DNA of 64,000 bases from Novosphingobium sp. (GTDB taxonomy: Bacteria > Pseudomonadota > Alphaproteobacteria > Sphingomonadales > Sphingomonadaceae), in the NCBI GenBank assembly GCA_017745295.1, contig JAGHZR010000014.1, positions 1-64,000 on the forward strand. Direction: 5' to 3'. The position numbers and the translations under genes were made by a program. Positions 53,112 through 62,440 of this stretch are shown one piece after another. Position 1 is the first letter of the stretch. Each line of letters opens with the position of its first letter. A model generated the notes under the pieces. The model ran no database searches and had not been told where the DNA came from. It saw nothing but the letters and a program-made list of their open reading frames with translations.

Positions 53112-53864
53112 ATGAGAAAGACGCGGCAAGCGGTGTCGGCAATCCGGCTGCCTGCCGCGTCTTTTCTGTTCATGGCCGGTGCCGTCCTGGCCATGGCAGC
53201 TCCTTTACATGCCCAGAACGTTTCGGCGACGGCCGCTTCCGCCGCACCTGCTCCGGCAACCCCCGTCGAGCATGTATATGTGGCGCTGACCACCCATGCC
53301 GGGGTGATCGTGCTGGATCTCGACAAGACCCACGCGCCGCTCACCGTCGCCAATTTCCTCAGGTACGTCGACAGCAAGCGCTTCGACGGCGCGAACTTCT
53401 ACCGCGCCATGCACCTCGACTGGGGCGATGCGCCCAACGGCCTGCTCCAGGGCGGTCTTCAGGGTGTGAACGTCTTCCCGCCCGTGGCGCACGAGCCGAC
53501 CAGCGCGACCGGAATCAGCCACAAGGCCGGAACGATCTCGATGGCGCGTTTCGCGCCCGGCAGCGCCACTGCCGACTTCACCATCATGCTCGGCGACATT
53601 CCTTCGCTCGATGCCCAGCCAGATTCGGAAAATCCGGAAAGCCGCGCCGGCTTTGCGGCCTTCGGCCATGTCGTCTCCGGCATGGACGTGGTGCGCCGGA
53701 TCTGGGACGAGCCGCGCTCGGCCACCAAGGGCGAAGGCGTGATGAAGGGGCAGATGCTGGAGCCGCCGGTAAAGATCGTCAGCGCCCGCCGGGTTGCCGC
53801 CCCACCGCCGTCGACGCCATCGCCGGAAACACCGGAAACACCCGGCTCTTCCGCCACGCCCTGA
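53112..53864 (+). CDS. Periplasmic peptidyl-prolyl cis-trans isomerase (cyclophilin type)
   Basis: 250 aa. A signal peptide ending near PLHAQ, then a cyclophilin domain (VALTTHAGVIVLDLDKTHAPLTVANFLRYVDSKRFDGANFYRAM, GTISMARFAPGSATADFTIML, AGFAAFGHVVSGMDVVRRI) and a Pro/Thr/Ser-rich tail. Assists folding of exported proteins. The active-site Arg, usually in FHR, appears in NFYRAM. Starts four bases after gcrA, so it may be co-transcribed. Confidence 0.9.
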   Translation: MRKTRQAVSAIRLPAASFLFMAGAVLAMAAPLHAQNVSATAASAAPAPATPVEHVYVALTTHAGVIVLDLDKTHAPLTVANFLRYVDSKRFDGANFYRAMHLDWGDAPNGLLQGGLQGVNVFPPVAHEPTSATGISHKAGTISMARFAPGSATADFTIMLGDIPSLDAQPDSENPESRAGFAAFGHVVSGMDVVRRIWDEPRSATKGEGVMKGQMLEPPVKIVSARRVAAPPPSTPSPETPETPGSSATP

Positions 53865-54225
53865 CCCGGCGCGACGCGGCAAAGCGCCGTTGGTCGCTTG
53901 GGCGGCTCCGCACACCCCCTGTTAACAAGATTTCATCCCCGCCCCGGCCTGCCCTTGCTATAGGCGGCGCGCCTCCCCGTGACGTTTCTTTCGCGGATAA
54001 TCCCCTTTTTTCTCAACGCGTCACGATGCCGCAATTGATCCAGATCAATGTCCGGATTGGACTGGTAAGAAATGGTTTACCCCGTTTCTGATCGATTACG
54101 GGAAATCCCTTAGTTGGTCCTGTTGAGGCCCGCAGCCATTGCTCTGCTCAGGGGTTGTGGAATTACCTCTCAGGTCCGGGGGCACGGACTGCATCTATTC
54201 GGTCTGATGTACTGTTGAGAGTGCG
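53865..54225. other. 361-base intergenic region with FNR-type box
   Basis: No gene seen. It contains a perfect TTGAT-N4-ATCAA site and several AT-rich stretches, and is the regulatory region of the small gene at 54226. Confidence 0.65.
54035..54048. promoter_or_regulatory. FNR/FixK-type box
   Basis: TTGATCCAGATCAA, a perfect match to the FNR/FixK consensus TTGAT-N4-ATCAA. It lies 178 bases before the start of the small gene at 54226 and about 170 bases after the cyclophilin gene. This suggests oxygen-dependent control of the downstream gene; the regulator is not in the window. Confidence 0.65.
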
Positions 54226-54573
54226 ATGATAGAAAATTTACCATTCAATTGTGCCGGCGATGCCGGTCCGACTGTTGTTTCGCACGAAGAGTTCTGGTTC
54301 TCGCTGAAATTGAGAGTTGATTCAACTTCTCAGCTTTGGCAGGCGGCTGCGCTTCGCTGCATGAGCCAATCGGAGATGTCGTATGAAGAAGTCGACGAAC
54401 TGATCGGCCCGATCGACGACCCGTCGGTCGCGGACTGCTTGATGGTCCTGGCCCTGCCGGACCGCATACCGGGCTGCACGCGTCTCGACGTGGCGTTGCA
54501 GGCCTCTGAAAGTCCCGGCATGGTCACCGTCATCGACAGGGATCCCTGTCACAGCACGGTAGGCCAGTCCTGA
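54226..54573 (+). CDS. Small protein of unknown function behind an FNR-type box
   Basis: 115 aa, acidic. I recognise no family. EEFWFSLKLRVDSTSQLWQAAALRCMSQSEMSYEEVDELIGPIDDPSVADCLMVLALPDRIPGCTRLDVAL looks like a mixed helix/strand fold. Several cysteines occur, but no CXXC. No signal peptide. It is followed by a strong palindromic terminator, and its promoter region carries a perfect FNR/FixK site, which supports its being a real, regulated gene. Confidence 0.65.
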   Translation: MIENLPFNCAGDAGPTVVSHEEFWFSLKLRVDSTSQLWQAAALRCMSQSEMSYEEVDELIGPIDDPSVADCLMVLALPDRIPGCTRLDVALQASESPGMVTVIDRDPCHSTVGQS

Positions 54574-54578
54574 ACGAA

Positions 54579-54610
54579 AAGCGCCCCCGAACCATGGTTC
54601 GGGGGCGCTT
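54579..54610. terminator. Perfect palindromic terminator between convergent genes
   Basis: 32-base perfect palindrome centred on CCATGG. It lies between the small gene (+) and flgD (-). On the reverse strand it is followed by TTTTCG. Confidence 0.85.
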
Positions 54611-54667
54611 CGTATTCCAGCGATAGTTGCCGGAAGATCCCCTTTCGGCGGACCTTCCGGTCTCCTC

Positions 54668-55342
54668 TCAACTGTCGATATTCGTGCCCGCCGCGGCAAT
54701 GGCAACGAGGCCCGAAGCGGACATGCGGATACCGTTCACACCCAGCATGATGTTGGTCCCGTCGGTCACGACATCGTTGACCACCGCCACCGAGTTGATC
54801 GTGGTGTCCAGCTTGTTCCCAGCGCTATCCTTGGCCTCCACCGAGAGCGTATAGGCGCCCTTATCAGCCTTTGTACCATCGGCCTTGGTGCCGTCCCACT
54901 GGTAGGAGCCCTGCGTTTTGGCGTCGAGCGTCACCGTGTTGATGACCTTGCCCGCGGAATCCTTGATCGTCGCGGTGATCGCGGCAGGGGTGCCGTCGAC
55001 ATAATAGGTCCAGTGCGCCGGAGCATCGCCCAGACCCGCTACCGGAGAATCGAAGCGCGCCTCGCGGCCGATGTAGTTCGAGGCCGCCGACATCTGCTGC
55101 GAGGCCAGCTGGCCGAGGATATCGCCGAGCTTGCCGGTCTGCTGGATCGACTGTTCGACCTGCGAATACTGCACCAGCTGCTGGGTATATTCGGAGGTGT
55201 CCATCGGGTCGAGCGGGTCCTGGTGCGTCATCTGCGTCGTCAGCAGCTTGAGGAACAGGTTGTAGTCGGCCAGCAGGCCGGACGACGGGGCCGCCGCGGC
55301 ATTTTTCGCCGTGGTGGAAGACGTGTCTGAAATGGTGGTCAT
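54668..55342 (-). CDS. flgD: Flagellar hook-capping protein
   Basis: 224 aa. N-terminal LLADYNLFLKLLTTQMTHQDPLDPMDTSEYTQQLVQYSQVEQ is the FlgD signature, followed by a FlgD Ig-like and tudor-like core (YQWDGTKADGTKADKGAYTLSVEA). Acts as scaffold at the tip of the growing hook. Twelve bases after fliK, so co-transcribed. No flgE lies in this window. Confidence 0.95.
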   Translation of the reverse strand: MTTISDTSSTTAKNAAAAPSSGLLADYNLFLKLLTTQMTHQDPLDPMDTSEYTQQLVQYSQVEQSIQQTGKLGDILGQLASQQMSAASNYIGREARFDSPVAGLGDAPAHWTYYVDGTPAAITATIKDSAGKVINTVTLDAKTQGSYQWDGTKADGTKADKGAYTLSVEAKDSAGNKLDTTINSVAVVNDVVTDGTNIMLGVNGIRMSASGLVAIAAAGTNIDS

Positions 55343-55354
55343 TGCTCTAGTGCC

Positions 55355-56791
55355 TTATGCCATGAGATCGACATGGCCGCTGCCGCGCAGCGACCGATAG
55401 ATCGGGTCGTCGCTCCCGCCGAAGCCGTCCGGCAGGCCGCCACGGGACGAGAGGCCGGCCTGCTGCTGCCCCTGCTGATCGCCCTGCCAGCGCTGCCCGC
55501 TGCCCTGCCCGCCGGAGCGGCTGTCGAAGCGCAGGGACTGGCCGTCGCTACGCACACCGGCATCGGCCAGGGCACGGTTCAGATCGGTGCTTTCCCGGCG
55601 CAGCATGTCCAGCGAGGAAGCGCTGTCGGCCGAGAGGACTGCGCGCAGGACACCGTCGTGGTCGAAAGAAAGCCGCACGTCGATCCGGCCCATGTGGCGC
55701 GGATCGAGACGGATCAGCAGGTCGTCGCCGCCCTTGTCGAGCGCGCGGGCGATTTCCACGCCGATATCGTTGCCGAACTGGCCCTGCTGGACGGACACCG
55801 TGGCGCTCTGCGGCGCGGAATGCGCGGTCGGCGTGTATGGCAGCGCGCCGGGGCGGCTGGCCGTGCCTGCCAGCGTCTGGCTGAACAGCGGTGCGGAAAG
55901 GCTTGCGTCCGAAGAGCCGGAACCCTGATCGGGGGCAGCATCGACCGTCGCGGCGGTCGAAGTCGTGCCTCCTTGACCGGCGCCTTGGCTGCGCGAACCG
56001 GCAGACTCCTGCGCTGCCCCCTCGAAGGGAGTGGATGCGGCCGGGCCGCCCGCTTTACCGAGCTTGGAGGAGACTTTGCCGAAGCCTTCTGCCGATCCCT
56101 TCGCGGCATCGGCAGCGGCAACATCGTGCACGTCCTGCGGGGTGGCCGCGAGTTGCGGCTGGATCGAGGCCGCACCGGCCATGGCGGCGTTCGGAGAAGC
56201 CTGGGATGTCTGCGTCGGAACGGCGAGGACGATGGCCGAAGCATCACCCTCCCCGTGCTTCGCCACCGGCGCCTCGGCATCGTCCTTCGCCGGGGTGGCA
56301 TCCGCGTCCGACGTCTCCGTATCCGCAGTCGGCGCTGCGGGTTCTGACGAAGCGGCCTGCTTTACCAGTTGCGGAAGGATCGGTTCTCCGGTCGCCACCT
56401 GCGGCTTGATATGATCGGCCGCCACGGCATGGGCCGCTTCGGTCGGCTTGGCCGACGGGCCCTTGGTCTGGGCGGCAATAGCGTCCTGCACCGGCGTTTC
56501 GGCGGCGATCTGCGGCAAGGCGGTCGCCTCGCCGACAAGCGTATCGACCGGGGGAGGCGCAGCGGCGAGGAGATCGGCAGACTGCGCCGCACCGGGCGCC
56601 GTCGCTGCGCTCGAAGGCGAAGCCGTCGTGGTCGAAGCGGCCTGAGCAGCCCCCAGCAGAGACTGGAACGACCCCTTGGCCTGGCCTGCACTCGTGAAGC
56701 CGCCGGCAAGGCTGTCGGCCGCCGGGGCCGAAGAGACTGCGCCCCCGGCTCCAGCCGCCATCGGAAACAGGGAATTCACGGAAACCGGCAT
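55355..56791 (-). CDS. fliK: Flagellar hook-length control protein
   Basis: 478 aa. A long Ala/Pro/Ser/Thr-rich, low-complexity N-terminus and a conserved C-terminal domain (FGNDIGVEIARALDKGGDDLLIRLDPRHMGRIDVRLSFDHDGVLRAVLSADSASSLDMLRRES). That C-terminal core is FliK/Flg_hook. Measures hook length and switches export specificity through FlhB. Confidence 0.93.
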   Translation of the reverse strand: MPVSVNSLFPMAAGAGGAVSSAPAADSLAGGFTSAGQAKGSFQSLLGAAQAASTTTASPSSAATAPGAAQSADLLAAAPPPVDTLVGEATALPQIAAETPVQDAIAAQTKGPSAKPTEAAHAVAADHIKPQVATGEPILPQLVKQAASSEPAAPTADTETSDADATPAKDDAEAPVAKHGEGDASAIVLAVPTQTSQASPNAAMAGAASIQPQLAATPQDVHDVAAADAAKGSAEGFGKVSSKLGKAGGPAASTPFEGAAQESAGSRSQGAGQGGTTSTAATVDAAPDQGSGSSDASLSAPLFSQTLAGTASRPGALPYTPTAHSAPQSATVSVQQGQFGNDIGVEIARALDKGGDDLLIRLDPRHMGRIDVRLSFDHDGVLRAVLSADSASSLDMLRRESTDLNRALADAGVRSDGQSLRFDSRSGGQGSGQRWQGDQQGQQQAGLSSRGGLPDGFGGSDDPIYRSLRGSGHVDLMA

Positions 56792-56874
56792 TACTGTGCG
56801 TCTCCCGGCCGACGAACTGCGGCCATCATGTCATCATAGAAGGATTGCGGCCCAGCCGGTCGCACATCCCGTAT

Positions 56875-58974
56875 TCAGCCAACCGCGCCGAGGCTGCGCA
56901 GCCGCGCGCGCGGATGGATCTCGTTCTGCGACAACACCACGGTTGCCGGGCGAACGCGCTCGATGATCGAGCGGACGAATGGCCGCAGCGGCGGGCTGGT
57001 CAGCAGGCAGGGAATCTCGCCCTGCCCGGCCAAACGGTCGTAAGTGTCGCGCACCGCGGCGATGAAGGCCTGGAGCTGCGAGGGCGCCATGGCCAGGTGA
57101 CGATCGTCGCCCTGGCCGACGATGGCCTCGCCGAAGGCCTCGTCCCATTCGCCGCCGAGGGTGACGATCGGGATGGTTCCATCGAAGGTCTGCTGCGCCG
57201 AGATCTGGCGGGCTAGGCGGGCGCGGACATGCTCGGTCACTTGCGTGAGATTGCCGGTCATCGCCGTCGCTTCGGCCACGCCTTCGAGGATCGTCGGGAT
57301 GTCGCGGATCGACACGCTTTCGGCCAGCAGGTTCTGGAGCACGCGCTGCACGCCGGAGATCGAAATCTTGCTCGGGATCAGGTCCGCGATCAGCTTCTCG
57401 GTGTCCTTGTGGACCTCGTTCAACAGCTTCTGCGTCTCGGTATAGGAGAGCAGGTCGGCAATGTTGTCCTTGACGATCTCGGTCAGATGGGTGGTGACGA
57501 CCGTGCCGCAATCGACGACGGTAAGGCCGCGGAAGCCCGCTTCCTGCCGCATGTCGCGGTCGATCCAGAGGGCCGGAAGCTGGAACACCGGTTCCTTGGT
57601 CGGCTCGCCGCGAATGCCGATGTCCTGCTCGCCCGCGTTGATCAGCAAGAGCTTGCCGATGCGCAGTTCACCGCGCGCGATCTCGGTCTCCTTGACGTAG
57701 ACGATGTACTCGTTCGGCTGGAGCGCCATATTGTCGAGGATGCGGACCGAAGGCAGCACGAAGCCGTAGTCGATCGCCATCTGGCGGCGCAGCGCGCGGA
57801 CCTGGTCGTCGAGGCGCGGCTCTGCCTGGGAATCGTTGATCAGCGGCAGCAGGCCGTAGCCCAGTTCGATGCGCAGCGCGTCGATCGCCAGCGTGCGCGC
57901 AATCGGTTCCTCGGCCTGGGCTTCCATCTGCTGCTGCTGGGCCATGGCCTCCTGCATGCGCTCCTGCGCCGCACTCGCCTGCGCCTTGCGCGACATCGAC
58001 CAGGCCACCCATCCGCAGATGCCGCCCATCGCGGCGAAAGGAATGAAGGGCAGGCCGGGCATCAGCGCCAGCGTGCCCATCAGCACGCCAACGATGCCGA
58101 AAGCCTTGGGGTAGCGGCCGAGCTGGTCGCCCAGCGCGGCGCCGGTCTTGCCGACCACGCCGCCCTTCGAGACCAGCAGACCTGCCGCGGTCGAGACGAT
58201 CAGCGCCGGGATCTGGCTGACCAGACCGTCGCCCACCGTGAGGATAGTGTAAGTGGTGAAGGCCTCTCCGAACGGCACGCCGTGGATGGCGACACCGATG
58301 ATCAGGCCGACGACGATATTGATCGCGGTGATGAGAAGCCCCGCGACGGCATCGCCCTTCACGAACTTCGAGGCACCGTCCATGGCACCGTAGAAGCCGC
58401 TTTCGGCCTCGATCTCGGCGCGGCGTTCACGGGCCTGCGCTTCGGTGATGGTGCCGGCATTGAGATCGGCGTCGATCGCCATCTGCTTGCCGGGCATGGC
58501 ATCGAGGCTGAAGCGCGCCGCCACTTCGGCGATGCGGCCGGCGCCCTTGGTGATGACCACGAAGTTGATGACGATCAGGATCGCGAAGATGGTGAGGCCG
58601 ATGACGGTCTCGCCGCCCATCAGGAACTCGCCGAAGGCCGCGATCACGCCGCCTGCCGCATGATGGCCCTCATGCCCGTGGCCGAGGATCAGGCGCGTCG
58701 AGGCGAGGTTGAGGCCCAGCCGCAGCATCGTCACGATCAGCAGGATCGTCGGGAAGCTGGAAAGCTGGAGCGGCTTCTCGATGAACAGCGCCGTCATCAG
58801 GATCAGCACCGAGGCGGTGATCGACAGCGCCAGACCCATGTCGAGCATCCAGCCCGGCATCGGCAGGATCAGCATGCCGATGATCGCACTGACGCCCAGC
58901 GCCAGCGCGAGATCGCGGCTGGGGCCGAGGCGGGTCAGGAACTGGTCCAGCCTTTGAGAGACGATTGCGTTCAT
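56875..58974 (-). CDS. flhA: Flagellar type III export protein FlhA
   Basis: 699 aa, normal length. N-terminal half with about eight helices, including the conserved GLNLASTRLILGHGHEG loop and FVVITKGAGRIAEVAARFSLDAMPGKQMAIDADL (FHIPEP signature). The C-terminal half is the cytoplasmic ring domain. Forms the export gate, exchanging protons for protein export. Confidence 0.97.
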   Translation of the reverse strand: MNAIVSQRLDQFLTRLGPSRDLALALGVSAIIGMLILPMPGWMLDMGLALSITASVLILMTALFIEKPLQLSSFPTILLIVTMLRLGLNLASTRLILGHGHEGHHAAGGVIAAFGEFLMGGETVIGLTIFAILIVINFVVITKGAGRIAEVAARFSLDAMPGKQMAIDADLNAGTITEAQARERRAEIEAESGFYGAMDGASKFVKGDAVAGLLITAINIVVGLIIGVAIHGVPFGEAFTTYTILTVGDGLVSQIPALIVSTAAGLLVSKGGVVGKTGAALGDQLGRYPKAFGIVGVLMGTLALMPGLPFIPFAAMGGICGWVAWSMSRKAQASAAQERMQEAMAQQQQMEAQAEEPIARTLAIDALRIELGYGLLPLINDSQAEPRLDDQVRALRRQMAIDYGFVLPSVRILDNMALQPNEYIVYVKETEIARGELRIGKLLLINAGEQDIGIRGEPTKEPVFQLPALWIDRDMRQEAGFRGLTVVDCGTVVTTHLTEIVKDNIADLLSYTETQKLLNEVHKDTEKLIADLIPSKISISGVQRVLQNLLAESVSIRDIPTILEGVAEATAMTGNLTQVTEHVRARLARQISAQQTFDGTIPIVTLGGEWDEAFGEAIVGQGDDRHLAMAPSQLQAFIAAVRDTYDRLAGQGEIPCLLTSPPLRPFVRSIIERVRPATVVLSQNEIHPRARLRSLGAVG

Positions 58975-59009
58975 CGGATCACCGGGTGCCTAAAGTCTGA
59001 GGTCTGGAT

Positions 59010-59471
59010 TCAGTGTCGGATCAGGCCGGGCGGCACGGCGACGCCGTCGGACAGGAACGTGCGCAGCTTGTTGCGCATGGTCCGGACCGAAATGCCCAGC
59101 ATCGAGGCCGCATTGGTACGGTTGCCCCGGCAGTGCTCCAGCGTCTTGAGGATCAGCTCCCGCTCGACGTCGGCGATGTTCTGGCCCACCAGCTCGGAAA
59201 CGGCGGTGCCGACGGAGGGATTCGCCCCTTCCGCCTCTCCCGCCCCATTGCCGCGCAGCCGGGCCATCACATCCTCCAGGTTCACCGCGATATCGACGAC
59301 CACCAGGTCGTTGCGGGCACGCTGCCAGTCCTCGAACACGGTGGAATTCGCGGTGCCCACGGCAATGCTGGCGGGGGAACCGCGCACCATCTCCACCGCA
59401 AGGCCCATCGCGTTTCCGAGATCGCCCACCAGCATCAGCCGGGTCGGATCGTGTTCGGGCGTGGTCATCAT
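59010..59471 (-). CDS. FlbD-like flagellar regulator without AAA+ domain
   Basis: 153 aa. The N-terminus resembles a degenerate receiver (RLMLVGDLGNAMGLAVEMV...DLVVVDIAVNLEDVMARL). The C-terminus is a Fis-type helix-turn-helix (VGQNIADVERELILKTLEHCRGNRTNAASMLGISVRTMRNKLRTFL), close to that of FlbD/FleQ. The central sigma-54 AAA+ domain is absent, so it cannot activate sigma-54 alone. It may act as DNA-binding partner or repressor. It overlaps fliN by four bases and lies in the flagellar operon. Confidence 0.85.
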   Translation of the reverse strand: MMTTPEHDPTRLMLVGDLGNAMGLAVEMVRGSPASIAVGTANSTVFEDWQRARNDLVVVDIAVNLEDVMARLRGNGAGEAEGANPSVGTAVSELVGQNIADVERELILKTLEHCRGNRTNAASMLGISVRTMRNKLRTFLSDGVAVPPGLIRH

Positions 59472-59827
59472 GCTTCCTGCCGGACGATTTCGGTGAGCGT
59501 GATGCCCAGCGTGCTGTCGATCAGCACGACTTCGCCGCGCGCGATCAGGCGGTTGTTGACGAAGATGTCCACCGGCTCGCCGACGCGGCGGTCGAGCTCC
59601 ACGACCATGCCCGGCTTCAGGCGCAGCAGGTCGCCGATGTCCATCCGCGAGCGGCCGAGCACGGCCTGGACTTTCACCGGCACGTCGAACACGGCCTGGA
59701 GGTCGTCGGGCGTCGGCGGCGTGGTCGGGCGCGGCGGGATCGCCGTTTCCTCGACGTTCGCGTCGGCGGGAATTTCGTCGGTCAGGTGAGCAGGCGCGAG
59801 TTGGCGCGGCTCGAGCTCGTCGCTCAT
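59468..59827 (-). CDS. fliN: Flagellar motor switch protein FliN
   Basis: 119 aa. A Pro/Thr-rich N-terminus of about 50 residues and a C-terminal SpoA domain (VFDVPVKVQAVLGRSRMDIGDLLRLKPGMVVELDRRVGEPVDIFVNNRLIARGEVVLIDSTLGITLTEIV). Part of the C-ring. The start at 59827 was chosen because AAAGG lies seven bases upstream; 59854 would overlap the end of fliF. The usual partner fliM is not in the window. Confidence 0.94.
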   Translation of the reverse strand: MSDELEPRQLAPAHLTDEIPADANVEETAIPPRPTTPPTPDDLQAVFDVPVKVQAVLGRSRMDIGDLLRLKPGMVVELDRRVGEPVDIFVNNRLIARGEVVLIDSTLGITLTEIVRQEA

Positions 59828-59838
59828 GGTCATACCTT

Positions 59839-61449
59839 TCAGCTGTTCATCCACTGACGGATTACGGATGCGGATTCTGCGGGACTGGCCGAGATGGCGT
59901 CACCGATGCGGCGCAGGGCGGAGAGCTTGATGCGCCCGTCCACTTGCGCCAGCGCGATTTCCTGGTCGAGCATCTCGCCCTCGGCCGCGCGCTGTTCCTC
60001 AAGCTGGCGCAGGGCGTCCTCGTCGCCTTCGGCGGCGCGTTCCTTGAGCGCCATGAGTTCGGCGTCCTCGGCGGTCAGGCGCTGTTCGACAACGCCTTCC
60101 ACCAGCGGCGGCGGGAGCAGCTTGGGCTTCAGCATCTTGATGGCGAAGAGGATGATGCCGCCCACGACGAGGATCTTCAGGACGTCGAAGATGCGGTCCC
60201 AGGTGAGGCCGAAGGGCAAGCCACCTGACGTACCGTCGAGGTCGGTCGGTGCGTTGAAGGCCATGTTCTCGACCACGACGCTGTCGCCGCGTTCGGCATC
60301 GAAGCCCACCGCGTTCTCGACCAGCCGCTGGAGACGCTGCACTTGCGCTGCGGGCAGGCCCTGCGGGCCGCCGTCGACCATGACCGCCACGGTCAGGCGC
60401 TTGACCTGTCCGGGGGTGCGAACGGCCGTCTTCTGGGTGCGGCTGTTCTGGTAAGTGGTGTCTTCCGAGGTTTCGTTCTGCGCCGAGCGGCGCGCGTCGC
60501 CGCCACTGCCGTTGACGTTGCCCTGGTTGTCGGGAAGCTGCGAGCCGACGGTCACGCCTTGCGCACCCGCCGCGTTCTCGTCGCTCTGGTTGCTGGATTC
60601 GACCGTCGTCTGATGCGCGATGACCTGGGTATCGGGATCGAAAGTTTCCGATTCCTCGCGCACCTGGTCGCGTTCGAGCACGGCGGCCACTTCGGCCCGC
60701 ACCTTGCCCTGGCCGACGATCGGCTCGATCATCGATTCGATTTCGCTGCGCAGACGGGCCTCGACGGCGTTCTGCCGGTCCTCGAGATTGCCCGCCCCGG
60801 CATCGCCGCCCTCGCCCGCCCGCGCCAGCAGCGCGCCGGTCTGGTCGACGATCGACACCGCCTCGGGATTGAGATCGGGAACGGCGGAAGAGACGAGGTA
60901 GCGGATCGCCTGGATCTGCTCGCCGGAAAGGCGGCCGTTGGTCTTCACCGTCACCGAGGCACTGGACTTGCGCGGTTCGGTCTCGAACATCGCGCGTTCC
61001 GGCATGACCACGTGGACGCGGGCCTTGGTGACTTTTTCGAGGCTTTCGATCGAGCGGACCAGTTCGCCTTCGATGGCGCGGGTCTCGTTCATCTTGGCGC
61101 GCGAGGAGGAAATGCCGAAAGGCTCTTCCGCGTCGAGCACTTCATAGCCGATCTTGCCGCCCAGCTGGTCGGAGGCCATCGACATGCGCAGCTCGGCCAG
61201 GCGGTCGACCGGGGCCATGACCCCGGTGCCGTCGGCGGAAAGCTGGAAGGGAACGTTCTGCCCCTTCAGCTTGTCGGTGATCGATTTCGCCGCCGAGGGA
61301 TCGAGATCGGTATAGAGATAGCCCATCTCGGTCGCAGGACTGCGAAGAGCCATCCATCCGAGCCCGGCCAGCAGGGCAAGGGCCACGCCGCCCATCAGCA
61401 GGGCCCGGCGAGGACCGATCTGCTCGATAAAGTTCCGCAACGGGTTCAA
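59839..61449 (-). CDS. fliF: Flagellar MS-ring protein FliF
   Basis: 536 aa. Two transmembrane segments (about 15-35 and 435-455) enclose the ring-building motifs (YLYTDLDPSAAKSITDKLKGQNVPFQLSADGTGVMAP, VTKARVHVVMPERAMF). The C-terminal tail binds FliG. It starts with TTG at 61449, with AGAGG about six bases upstream. A perfect TATAAT lies at 61504-61499. Confidence 0.95.
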   Translation of the reverse strand: MNPLRNFIEQIGPRRALLMGGVALALLAGLGWMALRSPATEMGYLYTDLDPSAAKSITDKLKGQNVPFQLSADGTGVMAPVDRLAELRMSMASDQLGGKIGYEVLDAEEPFGISSSRAKMNETRAIEGELVRSIESLEKVTKARVHVVMPERAMFETEPRKSSASVTVKTNGRLSGEQIQAIRYLVSSAVPDLNPEAVSIVDQTGALLARAGEGGDAGAGNLEDRQNAVEARLRSEIESMIEPIVGQGKVRAEVAAVLERDQVREESETFDPDTQVIAHQTTVESSNQSDENAAGAQGVTVGSQLPDNQGNVNGSGGDARRSAQNETSEDTTYQNSRTQKTAVRTPGQVKRLTVAVMVDGGPQGLPAAQVQRLQRLVENAVGFDAERGDSVVVENMAFNAPTDLDGTSGGLPFGLTWDRIFDVLKILVVGGIILFAIKMLKPKLLPPPLVEGVVEQRLTAEDAELMALKERAAEGDEDALRQLEEQRAAEGEMLDQEIALAQVDGRIKLSALRRIGDAISASPAESASVIRQWMNS

Positions 61450-61498
61450 AAGTCGCCTCTTACATCAGCGGCGTCACTCCCTTGGTGTCGCCTCTGAC

Positions 61499-61522
61499 AT
61501 TATAGGATAAACCGCTAGGCAA
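61499..61522 (-). promoter_or_regulatory. Possible fliF promoter, TTGC-N14-TATAAT
   Basis: Reverse strand: TTGC (61522-61519), 14 bases, TATAAT (61504-61499), about 50 bases before the fliF start. The same spacing TTGC-N14-TATAA occurs before fliG (63555-63532). Confidence 0.4.
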
Positions 61523-61545
61523 CTCTTGCCGGGAACAGGAAAAGT

Positions 61546-62208
61546 TTACGCAGAAAGTTCCTGGCCCAGAACACCGGCCAGTTCGGCCATGACCGCGGCG
61601 CGGCGCGCAGCGGCATCGACGTTGAGACCGCCTTCGGCCCAGCCGATATGGGCATCGCCCATGGGCAGGTTTTCGTCATCGACGACGACGATCGAGAGCG
61701 AACGGCGCTCGCGCGCGCGGCGTTCCTCGACGAGACGCTCGATATCCTCGCGCATCGCCGGATTGGCCCGGATCGACAGCGCGGTATCGCGCGCGACCTG
61801 ATCGAGCGCGCGGGTCAGCGCCTCGTCGATGGCGCGCGCGGGCTGCGCGGCGATGGCATGTCCGGCAAGCAGTTCGGCGGCCTGAAGCGCGACCGATCCG
61901 GCCTCGGCGATCACTTGGTCCATCACCGCGTCGAAGCGGCGCTCCACATCATCGAGCGAGGCATGGAGCGCATCGGTGGCGGCCAGCATGGCTTCCGCCC
62001 GCTCGCCCCGCGCCTGCTCCAGCCCGGCCTCGAAACCGTCGGTCCGCGCCCGCGCGAGTTCGGCGACGTGATCCTCGTGCAGGCGCTCGATCCGCGCCTG
62101 GAGTTCCTCGACATGCTCGCGCAGTTCGTCGTGCCGTCGCTCATCGACGACCGGCTCGTTGCCCGGAAAACGGAATATCCTGTCGAAACCGAATGGCTGA
62201 ATGGTCAT
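61546..62208 (-). CDS. fliH: Flagellar assembly protein FliH
   Basis: 220 aa. Coiled-coil N-terminal part (ELREHVEELQARIERLHEDHVAELARARTDGFEAGLEQARGE) and a C-terminal FliH/HrpE domain (MDQVIAEAGSVALQAAELLAGHAIAAQPARAIDEALTRALDQV...PMGDAHIGWAEGGLNVDA). Regulates the export ATPase FliI, whose gene is not in the window. GGAGG lies five bases before 62208; the frame to 62418 was rejected. Confidence 0.9.
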   Translation of the reverse strand: MTIQPFGFDRIFRFPGNEPVVDERRHDELREHVEELQARIERLHEDHVAELARARTDGFEAGLEQARGERAEAMLAATDALHASLDDVERRFDAVMDQVIAEAGSVALQAAELLAGHAIAAQPARAIDEALTRALDQVARDTALSIRANPAMREDIERLVEERRARERRSLSIVVVDDENLPMGDAHIGWAEGGLNVDAAARRAAVMAELAGVLGQELSA

Positions 62209-62440
62209 GGGATCCTCCATCATCGCCGCACCCTCGGAATTCGTGCGACCTTGCGGTCGCGCATCGCAGGCACCGGCCCGCGACGCATGGCAATCTCTGA
62301 AATCCTGCGGATCGGCCATTGGCCTCCCCAAATGGCAAGCTCGTGACGAATGCCACGAGCTTGCCGGATACCGGACTCTTCGCTGCTCGCTCCAGACCCA
62401 GGGCTGGAGAAACAGCAATTTAAACAGGTCGTCACCGCGA

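Noticed and set aside
57229..59496. 755-codon forward frame opposite flhA
   Set aside because: Antisense shadow; FlhA is complete and normal on the other strand.
61505..61535. Sigma-54 promoter before fliF (CCGGCAAGAGTTGC)
   Set aside because: The spacing between GG and GC is 8 bases rather than the required 10.
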